A stretch of 64,000 nucleotides of DNA, taken from Oscillospiraceae bacterium (lineage in GTDB: Bacteria; Bacillota; Clostridia; Oscillospirales; Oscillospiraceae). Position numbers and translations under genes: made by a program. The notes under the pieces were generated by a model that saw nothing but the letters and a program-made list of their open reading frames with translations, was not told the origin of the DNA and ran no database searches. This document shows positions 1-6,625 of the stretch, in pieces (positions within the stretch are counted from its first letter, which is position 1; every line of letters starts with the position of its first letter). The stretch spans positions 1-64,000 of the forward strand of contig JAFQFP010000024.1 of assembly GCA_017398625.1 (NCBI GenBank), in the 5' to 3' direction.

Positions 1-77
1 TCAAGTCTCCACAGCTCCCTAGGAAATACCGCCAAAAAGACCCTGAAAATCAAGGGATTGTTCCGTATCGAAACCTT

Positions 78-140
78 ACAATCCCCCAGTCAAAAATCAA
101 ATAGATTTTTGACAGCCCCCTTTACACAAGGGGGCCTTTG
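78..140. repeat. Palindromic intergenic sequence with two adjacent hairpins
   Basis: A perfect 10-bp inverted repeat (GTCAAAAATC / GATTTTTGAC, 89-113) is followed directly by a second hairpin (GCCCCCTT / AAGGGGGC, 115-135) and a short T run. An upstream CCCCC tract could pair alternatively with the same G tract, so the segment could switch folds. It lies beyond the rsmI terminator and codes for nothing obvious. It resembles the short palindromic repeats scattered between genes of many clostridial genomes, but copy number cannot be judged here. Confidence 0.5.
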
Positions 141-180
141 GGTGCGGTGCAAACATGTCGACAAATCGGGATTTGAAAAT

Positions 181-211
181 GAAAACAGGGGCGCTCCGGT
201 GAGCGCCCCTG
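181..211 (-). terminator. Terminator of rsmI
   Basis: An 11-bp GC-rich hairpin (arms 186-196 and 201-211, loop of four) lies just past the rsmI stop codon. Read on the minus strand it is followed by GTTTTC, a short U tract. Confidence 0.75.
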
Positions 212-215
212 CGGC

Positions 216-1061
216 TTATTCTTCTTCCCGGTCTGCTGCCAAGGCAGCATCGTAGACCACATTTTTAGGAAGATTCAGTGTCTTTGCCGCCTGCTTTACC
301 GCGTCCTTGCGGCTAAGCCCCTGTGCCATCAGCTCTGCCACACAGGCAGCGGCATCGGTCTCGGTGGCTGCCTCCGGCTGCTCAAGAACAGCTCCTGCCA
401 CCACCAGCACAAATTCTCCCTTGGGGGACTGCTGAGTATATTTTTCTACTGCCTCGCCAAGTGTGGTGCGCACCACTTCCTCATGAAGCTTGGTCAGCTC
501 ACGGCAAAGGCTGATAGGACGGTCAGCACCAAAGACCTGCGCCATGTCCTCAAGGGTGGACAGCAGCTTATGCGGCGCTTCGTAAAACACCATGGTTCGC
601 GTCTCTTTTTCCAGCGCAGCCAGATGCTCCCGGCGGCTTTTCTTTGCGGTGGACAGAAAGCCTTCAAAGCAGAACCGCCCGGTGCTTTGCCCGGAGATGC
701 TCAATGCGGTGATCACGGCGCAGGGACCGGGGATGGCGCAGACGGTGATGCCTGCCTCGGCACATTGCCGTACCAGATCCTCGCCGGGATCGGAGATGGC
801 GGGACTGCCTGCGTCAGATACCAGCGCACAGGTCTCTCCGGCAAGGATCCGATCCAAAATTACATTACCCTTAAACGCCTTGTTGTGCTCGTAGTAGCTG
901 ACAAGGCTTTTTTTGATGCCCAGATGGTTCAGCAGCTTCAGGGTGACACGGGTGTCCTCGGCGGCGATGAAATCCGCCTGCTCCAGCGTTTCCCGGCAGC
1001 GCTGGGAGATATCCCCCAGATTGCCGATGGGGGTGGGAACAAGATACAGCATGCCTGCCAT
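216..1061 (-). CDS. rsmI: 16S rRNA (cytidine-1402-2'-O)-methyltransferase RsmI
   Basis: This 281-residue protein is a SAM-dependent methyltransferase that 2'-O-methylates C1402 in the decoding centre of 16S rRNA. The N-terminus carries the family signature LYLVPTPIGNLGDI, followed by AAEDTRVTLKLL and the glycine-rich SAM-site segment SDAGSPAISDPG and PGPCA. The C-terminal part (SRKDAVKQAAKTLNLPKNVVY) is the small domain typical of full-length RsmI. It is the last gene of a minus-strand group, ends at a strong hairpin terminator, and starts 11 bases after the TrmN6-like gene, so the two are probably cotranscribed. Length matches the family. Confidence 0.95.
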   Translation of the reverse strand: MAGMLYLVPTPIGNLGDISQRCRETLEQADFIAAEDTRVTLKLLNHLGIKKSLVSYYEHNKAFKGNVILDRILAGETCALVSDAGSPAISDPGEDLVRQCAEAGITVCAIPGPCAVITALSISGQSTGRFCFEGFLSTAKKSRREHLAALEKETRTMVFYEAPHKLLSTLEDMAQVFGADRPISLCRELTKLHEEVVRTTLGEAVEKYTQQSPKGEFVLVVAGAVLEQPEAATETDAAACVAELMAQGLSRKDAVKQAAKTLNLPKNVVYDAALAADREEE

Positions 1062-1072
1062 GGAAAGACCTC

Positions 1073-1762
1073 CTACAGGTGGTATAGTTTTTTATAATCG
1101 TCGGTGGGGGAGCCGTCGGCATGGAACAGCACCAGCTCCTCCCAGAGAAGTCCCGGCTTGCCGCCCTTGCGGCATTCCACCAGCACCAGCGTCACAGGAC
1201 CGTCCTGCCGGTGGCGAAGCAGGCACAACCGTTTGGGCTCCAGCAGATACCGGCTGCCCAAGGAGCAGATCTGTGCCAGCCGCTCCGGTCTGTGAACAAG
1301 AAAAAAGCTGCCCCCATAGCGCAAAGCCCATGCGGCGCTGCGCATCAGATCCTCCAGAGAGCAATGCTCCTCCCGGCGGGCGGCGGCATGGGTCTCGCTG
1401 GCAGGACCGCCGGAAAAATAGGGGGGATTGGATACGCAGGCGGAAAAGCTGCCTGCGGCAAATTGCGATGGGATTTGCGTTAGATCCAGACATATACTGG
1501 TAAGACGGGTGGAAAGACCGTTACGGCGGCTGTTTTCCAATGCGGTATTATGGGCGTTTTCGTCCAGCTCCACACCGGTGACGGTGCAGCCGGGATCCTT
1601 GGCGCACAGCAGAAGTCCCAGTGTGCCGCAGCCGGAGCCCAGATCCAGCACATTTTCCTGCCGTTTCAGCTTTACAAAGCCTGCCAGAGCCATGGAATCG
1701 GTACTGAGGGGAAAACCGCCGGTGCAGATGTCCAAGGTATAGCCATTGTGCAGAGTTTCCAT
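1073..1762 (-). CDS. TrmN6-like tRNA1(Val) (adenine-37-N6)-methyltransferase
   Basis: This is a class I SAM methyltransferase of the YfiC/TrmN6 group, which in relatives methylates N6 of A37 in tRNA1(Val). Visible motifs are the SAM-binding loop NVLDLGSGCGTLGLLL, the acidic GVELDENA strand end, and the N6-adenine catalytic motif NPPYF. I place the start at the second methionine (METLHNGYTLDI): a GGAG site lies eight bases upstream, and the longer reading would begin inside the preceding terminator. That gives 229 residues. The substrate assignment is by family only. Confidence 0.8.
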   Translation of the reverse strand: METLHNGYTLDICTGGFPLSTDSMALAGFVKLKRQENVLDLGSGCGTLGLLLCAKDPGCTVTGVELDENAHNTALENSRRNGLSTRLTSICLDLTQIPSQFAAGSFSACVSNPPYFSGGPASETHAAARREEHCSLEDLMRSAAWALRYGGSFFLVHRPERLAQICSLGSRYLLEPKRLCLLRHRQDGPVTLVLVECRKGGKPGLLWEELVLFHADGSPTDDYKKLYHL

Positions 1763-1780
1763 CCGATCATCTCCAAATAA

Positions 1781-1805
1781 GAAAAAGCCGGCCTGCGCCG
1801 CCGGC
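1781..1805 (-). terminator. Terminator of the ferredoxin gene
   Basis: GCCGGC arms at 1787-1792 and 1800-1805 flank a seven-base loop. On the minus strand the hairpin is followed by TTTTTC, as expected for an intrinsic terminator between the ferredoxin and the TrmN6-like gene. Confidence 0.65.
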
Positions 1806-1842
1806 ATCGCCGGGTGCGCAGACCGACTGCTGTTTTGGGGAA

Positions 1843-2013
1843 TTAGCCTTCCTCAATAGCCTCAACGGGGCAGTTGTCAACGCAAGTGCCGCAGTCAACG
1901 CACAGATCGGCGTCGATGACATACTTGTCCTCGCCCTCAGAGATAGCCTCAACGGGGCAGTTGTCAACGCAGGTGCCGCACTTGACGCAAGCATCAGTGA
2001 TTTTGTAAGCCAT
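1843..2013 (-). CDS. 2[4Fe-4S] ferredoxin
   Basis: This 56-residue clostridial-type ferredoxin carries electrons at low potential in the cytoplasm. Two near-identical cluster motifs, CVKCGTCVDNCP and CVDCGTCVDNCP, supply the eight cysteines for two [4Fe-4S] clusters. The start is set at MAYKITDACVK because GGAGG lies six bases upstream; a longer in-frame reading has no site. It stands alone between a terminator and the divergent clpC, so it probably serves as a general electron carrier, possibly for the 2-oxoacid:ferredoxin oxidoreductase later in the window (inference). Confidence 0.95.
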   Translation of the reverse strand: MAYKITDACVKCGTCVDNCPVEAISEGEDKYVIDADLCVDCGTCVDNCPVEAIEEG

Positions 2014-2165
2014 GATTTTCCCTCCATATCTGTGTAATTGTGCATTAAGTACATAACGCATTTTTATTCTAACATGGATTTTGGAAAATGCAATGTTTTT
2101 TTCTAAAGTTCCGTATATTTTTTATGTTCGGTGGGGAGAATCCTCGGGCAAAGGGGGGATCGGGG

Positions 2166-4484
2166 GTGCAATATTCGTCTGATGCTTCGGATTTGATCCT
2201 GCTTGCTGCCAGAAGGGCACGGGTCATGGGGCACAGTTATGTGGGAAGCATCCACCTGCTGCTGGCGCTGACGGAATCCCGGGGACTTCCGGGAATTTTG
2301 CTGTATACCGCCGGTCTGGACGCGGAAACAGGCATCCGGCTGGCAGGTGTTATCTGCGGAACAGGCACGGCGGGGCTGCCTCTGCCCCAAGGCTTTACGG
2401 TGCAGGCAAAACGCATCCTTCGGGGTGCGGTACAGGAGGCACGCTCAAGCGGAAGCGAACAGGTGGAAAGTATGCATATCCTGCTTTCTCTGCTGCGCAG
2501 GGAAAGCTGCGGCGCCCGATCCTTGCTGGAGCTGGGCGGTGTAGATGCCGGGGAACTGTTTACCCGGGCGGTGGAGCATCAAAGGTGGCATCGCCGGGGA
2601 GAGCCCGGACGGAAAAAGGAGGTAACGGCTACGAAGCTATTGGAGCAATTCAGCGAGGATCTGCTGCAGAAGGCGGCGACTATGGATCCTGTTATCGGCA
2701 GGGAGCGGGAGATCGAAACGGTGATCGGGATCCTGAGCCGGAAGAATAAGAACAATCCGGCGCTGATCGGAGAGCCCGGTGTAGGAAAAACTGCCATCGC
2801 CGAGGGGCTTGCCCAGCGGATGGCGGCAGGTGCCGTGCCGCCTCAGCTGAAGGATAAACGGCTGGTGAGTTTGAATATGGCGAATCTGGTGGCAGGCACC
2901 AAGTACCGTGGAGAATTTGAGGAGCGGCTGCGGGATGTACTGGCGGAGATCAAGCGCAGCGGCGATGTGATACTGTTTGTGGATGAGATGCATACCATCG
3001 TGGGTGCAGGAGCTGCTGAGGGTGCCATCGATGCAGCGAATATCTTCAAGCCCGCGCTGGGCAGGGGAGAGCTGCAGATGCTGGGAGCCACCACGCTGAC
3101 GGAGTACCGCAAGTATATTGAAAAGGATCCGGCACTGGAGCGGCGGTTTCGTCCGGTGACGGTGGAGGAGCCGGATCAGGCTGCCACACTGTCCATTCTC
3201 CGGGGGCTGCGTCCGGGCTTGGAATGTCACCACCGGATGCGGATCACCGAGGAAGCCATTCGGGAAGCGGTGCGGCTGTCGGTTCGCTACCTGCCGGAGC
3301 TATATCTGCCGGATAAAGCAATCGACCTGCTGGACGAGGGAGCATCCCATGCCCGGATGGAGGAACTGCAGACCGGAAAAGGCTTGCGCCGGGAGCTGGA
3401 GCAGGAGCTTCACGATGCTGTGCGGGAAAGCCGCTTTGAACGGGCGGCGGAGCTGCGGGACCGTATGCAGCGGATCGGTGCAAAGACCGGGGAGGTCAAG
3501 CGCCAGCGCTGCGTTACCGAAGCCGATGTGGCGTGGGCAGTGTCCCAGCGAACAGGTATTCCGGTGGGGCGGCTGACGGCGGATGAGCGCCAGCGGCTGC
3601 TGGAGCTGGAGAAGATCCTGTCGGCAAGGGTCGTGGGACAGGAGCAGGCGGTGTCTGCTGTGGCACAGACCGTCCGCCGGGGGCTTTCGGGCATTCGGGA
3701 TGCCTCCCGTCCCATTGCCAGTATGCTGTTCACAGGTCCAACCGGCGTGGGCAAGACGGAGCTGTGCCGCGCGCTGGCGGAGGAGCTTTACGGAAATCAG
3801 GATGCCATGATCCGTTTGGATATGACGGAATATATGGAGAAGCAATCCGTTTCCCGGCTCATCGGTGCTCCTCCCGGCTATGTGGGCTATGAGGAGGGAG
3901 GCAAGCTGACAGAGGCGGTGCGCCGCCGCCCTTACTGTCTGGTGCTGCTGGATGAGCTGGAAAAGGCGCACCCGGATGTGACGGGTATTTTGCTGCAGAT
4001 CATGGAGGAGGGGGTCTTGACGGACTCCACAGGCCGTCGGGTCAGCTTCAAAAATGCCATCGTGGTCATGACCTCTAATGTGGGCGCGGAGATCAAGAAT
4101 GAGGGTCTGGGCTTCCAGCCCACAGGACGGGAGAGTAAGACCGACACCGCCCTGCGGCAGCATTTTTCTCCGGAATTTCTGGGGCGGATCGACAAAACCG
4201 TATGCTTTGCGCCGCTGGATGATGCCGCTATGGCTGCCGTGGCGGAAAAATACCTGCATCAGCTTCAGCGGCGCACAGAGGCGGCGGGGATGGAACTGGT
4301 GCTGCCCCGGGAGCTTGCTCATAGCCTCAGCGGAAAATGCCGGGGCAAGGACGGTGCCCGGCAGATGCGGCATTTGGTGCAGGAGCAGGTGGAAGGACCG
4401 CTGGCGGTGTTTCTGCTGAAGGTGTCGAAAAAGCCTGTCAAGATCCGCTGCCGGCTGGAAAACGGTGCCGTACAGTTTCAATAA
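2166..4484 (+). CDS. clpC: ATP-dependent Clp protease ATPase subunit ClpC
   Basis: This HSP100 unfoldase feeds substrates to ClpP. In order it has an N-terminal Clp repeat domain (about 1-140), AAA-1 with Walker A GEPGVGKTAIAEG near residue 200 and Walker B VILFVDEMHT, a UVR-like coiled middle segment (RESRFERAAELRDRM), and AAA-2 with GPTGVGKTELC near 523 and VLLDELEKAHPDV. The tripeptide in NEGLGFQP matches the position of the ClpP-docking loop. A GTG start at 2166 (VQYSSDASD) is preferred because a G-rich ribosome-binding site sits just upstream and the N-domain begins there; 772 residues result. The usual ctsR-mcsA-mcsB neighbours are absent. Confidence 0.92.
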   Translation: MQYSSDASDLILLAARRARVMGHSYVGSIHLLLALTESRGLPGILLYTAGLDAETGIRLAGVICGTGTAGLPLPQGFTVQAKRILRGAVQEARSSGSEQVESMHILLSLLRRESCGARSLLELGGVDAGELFTRAVEHQRWHRRGEPGRKKEVTATKLLEQFSEDLLQKAATMDPVIGREREIETVIGILSRKNKNNPALIGEPGVGKTAIAEGLAQRMAAGAVPPQLKDKRLVSLNMANLVAGTKYRGEFEERLRDVLAEIKRSGDVILFVDEMHTIVGAGAAEGAIDAANIFKPALGRGELQMLGATTLTEYRKYIEKDPALERRFRPVTVEEPDQAATLSILRGLRPGLECHHRMRITEEAIREAVRLSVRYLPELYLPDKAIDLLDEGASHARMEELQTGKGLRRELEQELHDAVRESRFERAAELRDRMQRIGAKTGEVKRQRCVTEADVAWAVSQRTGIPVGRLTADERQRLLELEKILSARVVGQEQAVSAVAQTVRRGLSGIRDASRPIASMLFTGPTGVGKTELCRALAEELYGNQDAMIRLDMTEYMEKQSVSRLIGAPPGYVGYEEGGKLTEAVRRRPYCLVLLDELEKAHPDVTGILLQIMEEGVLTDSTGRRVSFKNAIVVMTSNVGAEIKNEGLGFQPTGRESKTDTALRQHFSPEFLGRIDKTVCFAPLDDAAMAAVAEKYLHQLQRRTEAAGMELVLPRELAHSLSGKCRGKDGARQMRHLVQEQVEGPLAVFLLKVSKKPVKIRCRLENGAVQFQ

Positions 4485-4499
4485 ACGGCAGAAAAATCA

Positions 4500-4538
4500 C
4501 CGCATTTTTAGAACAATCGTTCTAAAAATGCGGTTTTT
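4500..4538 (+). terminator. Strong terminator after clpC
   Basis: A perfect 15-bp hairpin (arms 4500-4514 and 4519-4533, loop AATC) is followed by TTTTT. It separates clpC from the division cluster. Confidence 0.9.
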
Positions 4539-4582
4539 CGGTACTTTTTTCAAAAAAATCTTAAGTTTTCTGTAAAAAGTGA

Positions 4583-4611
4583 TTGATTTTTGAAATGATT
4601 GGATTTATACT
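4583..4611 (+). promoter_or_regulatory. Promoter of the mraZ division/cell-wall cluster
   Basis: A -35 element TTGATT (4583-4588) and a -10 element TATACT (4606-4611) are spaced by 17 bases, a good SigA-type match. Transcription would start near 4618, immediately in front of the MraZ-box repeats. Confidence 0.8.
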
Positions 4612-4621
4612 GTTGGAAAAG

Positions 4622-4660
4622 GGTGCAAAATGGTAGTAAAGTGGAGCGAAATGGAGGTGA
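4622..4660 (+). promoter_or_regulatory. Putative MraZ-box operator
   Basis: Three or four short repeats recur at 10-11 bp intervals (GGTGCAAAA, then TGGTAGTAAA at 4631, TGGAGCGAAA at 4642 and TGGAGGTGAAA at 4652), ending in the mraZ ribosome-binding site. MraZ is known to bind arrays of TGG-containing repeats with about one-helical-turn spacing upstream of its own gene. The position, just past the -10 box, suits autorepression. Confidence 0.7.
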
Positions 4661-4666
4661 AACGCT

Positions 4667-5095
4667 GTGATCGGAAAGTATCCTGCCAAAATGGACGATA
4701 AAAACCGTCTCTTTGTTCCTGCGAAGCTACGCAGTGAGCTGGGAGAGGACTTCTATGTGACACTGGGTGTCAACTGCGGTCATAGCTGTCTCACCGTATA
4801 TACCGCTGCCGATTGGCAGACCTTGATGGAGAACTATAACAACCTGCCCATCTCCCAGCGGGGCGCTGCTACCAGTCTGATCTTTATGAACGCCAGCCAG
4901 TGCAATCCCGATAGGCAGTTTCGCTTCGGTTTGCCCCAATCCCTGCTGGATTACGCGGGCATCGACCGGGAGGTCATGATCGTGGGCAGAGCGGGACAGG
5001 CGGAGATATGGGCTGCCGATGCTTTTGCTGCCTTTGAGCGGGAGAATCTCACTCCCGAAAAGCTGCTTGCTTCCTTGGAGGCAATTGGTCTATGA
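4667..5095 (+). CDS. mraZ: Transcriptional regulator MraZ
   Basis: MraZ is a 142-residue DNA-binding protein with two SpoVT/AbrB-like domains; it forms ring oligomers and represses its own division/cell-wall operon. The N-terminal repeat shows MIGKYPAKMDDKNRLFVPAK and the second repeat carries the NPDRQFRFGLPQSLLDYAGI segment. The start is a GTG with GGAGGTG nine bases upstream. The stop overlaps the rsmH start by four bases (ATGA), indicating coupled translation. It is the first gene of the cluster, in its usual place. Confidence 0.95.
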   Translation: MIGKYPAKMDDKNRLFVPAKLRSELGEDFYVTLGVNCGHSCLTVYTAADWQTLMENYNNLPISQRGAATSLIFMNASQCNPDRQFRFGLPQSLLDYAGIDREVMIVGRAGQAEIWAADAFAAFERENLTPEKLLASLEAIGL

Positions 5096-6027
5096 GTGAA
5101 TTTTATCATGTATCGGTGCTGTTGCAGGAGTGTATCGACGCCCTTGACATCAAGCCCGACGGTATCTATGTAGACGGCACCTTAGGCGGTGCGGGACATT
5201 CCAGCCGCATTGCCCAAAAGCTCACCACAGGCACGCTGATCGGCATCGACCGTGACCCGGTGGCGCTGCAGGCGGCGGCTGAGCGGCTAGCCCCCTATGG
5301 CGACCGGGTAAAGCTGGTTCACGCAAACTTCTGCGACATCGCCCGGGTGCTGGATGAGCTGGGCATCGAGGCTGTGGACGGCATACTGCTGGATCTTGGG
5401 GTTTCTTCTCCCCAGCTTGACGACGCGCAGCGTGGATTTTCCTATATGGCGGATGCGCCGCTGGATATGCGCATGAACAGCGAGGACAGCCTCAGCGCCC
5501 ACACGGTGGTGAACACATGGTCTCAAGAGGAGCTGAAGCGGATCTTGTATGACTACGGCGAGGAGCGCTATGCCCCCCAGATCGCGGCAGCTATCTGCCG
5601 CCGCCGGGAGGAAATGCCCATCGAGACAACCTTGGAGCTGGTGGATATCATCCGCTCGGCAATGCCTGCTGCGGCGCTGCGGGAGAAGCAGCACCCGGCA
5701 AAGCGCAGCTTTCAAGCCATCCGCATTGCCGTCAACGATGAGCTGGGCTCTGTAGAAAAGGTAATGGCAGATGCCCTTGACCTGCTGCGCAGCGGTGGCA
5801 GGATGGCGGTGATCACCTTCCATTCTCTGGAGGATCGGATCGTAAAGACCGCCATGGCGGCAGCCTCCAAGGGCTGCACCTGCCCACCCAATTTCCCGGT
5901 GTGTGTCTGCGGCAAGAAGCCCAAGGTAAAGCTGGTTTCCCGCAAGCCCATCGTGTCGGGGCAGGAAGAGCTGAATATCAATCCCAGAGCCCGCAGCGCC
6001 AAGCTGCGTGTATGTGAAAAAATATAA
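5092..6027 (+). CDS. rsmH: 16S rRNA (cytosine-1402-N4)-methyltransferase RsmH
   Basis: This 311-residue SAM-dependent enzyme makes N4-methyl-C1402 of 16S rRNA, the same nucleotide that RsmI (also in this window) 2'-O-methylates. Family motifs are HVSVLLQECIDALDI, VDGTLGGAGHSS, GIDRDPVAL, DGILLDLGVSSPQLDDAQRG and the late ITFHSLEDRIVK. It overlaps mraZ by four bases and precedes ftsL by 18 bases, the standard cluster order. Confidence 0.97.
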   Translation: MSEFYHVSVLLQECIDALDIKPDGIYVDGTLGGAGHSSRIAQKLTTGTLIGIDRDPVALQAAAERLAPYGDRVKLVHANFCDIARVLDELGIEAVDGILLDLGVSSPQLDDAQRGFSYMADAPLDMRMNSEDSLSAHTVVNTWSQEELKRILYDYGEERYAPQIAAAICRRREEMPIETTLELVDIIRSAMPAAALREKQHPAKRSFQAIRIAVNDELGSVEKVMADALDLLRSGGRMAVITFHSLEDRIVKTAMAAASKGCTCPPNFPVCVCGKKPKVKLVSRKPIVSGQEELNINPRARSAKLRVCEKI

Positions 6028-6045
6028 TGTTCAGGAGGAAGCGCC

Positions 6046-6522
6046 ATGGCACTGAAAAAGCCGGATGTACAGTATGTACGCTATGACTATGTATACGGCA
6101 ATGCTGCCCGGAAGTTAGAACCGGAGGTGCTTCCCCAGCCTCAGCGGCGGCGCCATGTGCGTCAGAAGCAGCAGCCCCAGCGTGTGGTCAGGATCGATCC
6201 GCTGGTGGCAGTTGGGCTTTTGATGTCCGTGGTCATGCTGGTGCTGATCCTCGTTGGAGCGGCACAGTACAGCGCCATGCAGCAGCAGACCGTTGCGCTG
6301 GAAAAATATATCGGCACCATGGCGCAGAAGAACATCGTGCTGCATCACGAGTATGAGGCAGGCTTGGATCTTGCGGATGTGGAGGAAAAGGCGCTGGCGC
6401 TGGGTATGATCCCCATCGAGCAGGCACAGCATATCGCCATCACCATCGAAGCTCCGGAAGAACCGGTTCAGCCCTCGCTCTGGGAGCGATTTCTGGCAAA
6501 TTGGGATGATCCCTTCGCATAA
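6046..6522 (+). CDS. ftsL: Cell division protein FtsL-like
   Basis: This is a small bitopic membrane protein of the divisome, 158 residues. A basic cytoplasmic N-terminus of about 50 residues (RRRHVRQKQQPQRVVR) is followed by one membrane helix (VAVGLLMSVVMLVLILVGAA, about 55-75) and a short extracytoplasmic coiled-coil-like stretch. FtsL sequences diverge strongly, so the call rests on topology, size and the position between rsmH and the PBP2B-type transpeptidase. A GGAGG-type site precedes the ATG. Confidence 0.85.
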   Translation: MALKKPDVQYVRYDYVYGNAARKLEPEVLPQPQRRRHVRQKQQPQRVVRIDPLVAVGLLMSVVMLVLILVGAAQYSAMQQQTVALEKYIGTMAQKNIVLHHEYEAGLDLADVEEKALALGMIPIEQAQHIAITIEAPEEPVQPSLWERFLANWDDPFA

Positions 6523-6560
6523 TGATCATCTCCGCCAATAAGATTACAATAGCGGCTGCA

Positions 6561-6593
6561 AATGGGCAGTGAGGGTTCCCCTTACTGCCCATT
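6561..6593 (+). other. Intercistronic hairpin upstream of the PBP gene
   Basis: Between ftsL and the transpeptidase gene the sequence folds into a roughly 10-bp stem (AATGGGCAGT / ACTGCCCATT) whose loop region can extend the pairing. No U tract follows, so it is not a standard terminator. It ends 18 bases before the ribosome-binding site and could stabilise a processed mRNA end or tune translation; that is a guess. Confidence 0.55.
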
Positions 6594-6625
6594 CAAAGCC
6601 TTATTGTATCCGGGAGGGCGGGATC

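Noticed and set aside
3300..4481. 393-codon antisense frame over clpC
   Set aside because: Shadow of the AAA-2 domain; no supporting signals.
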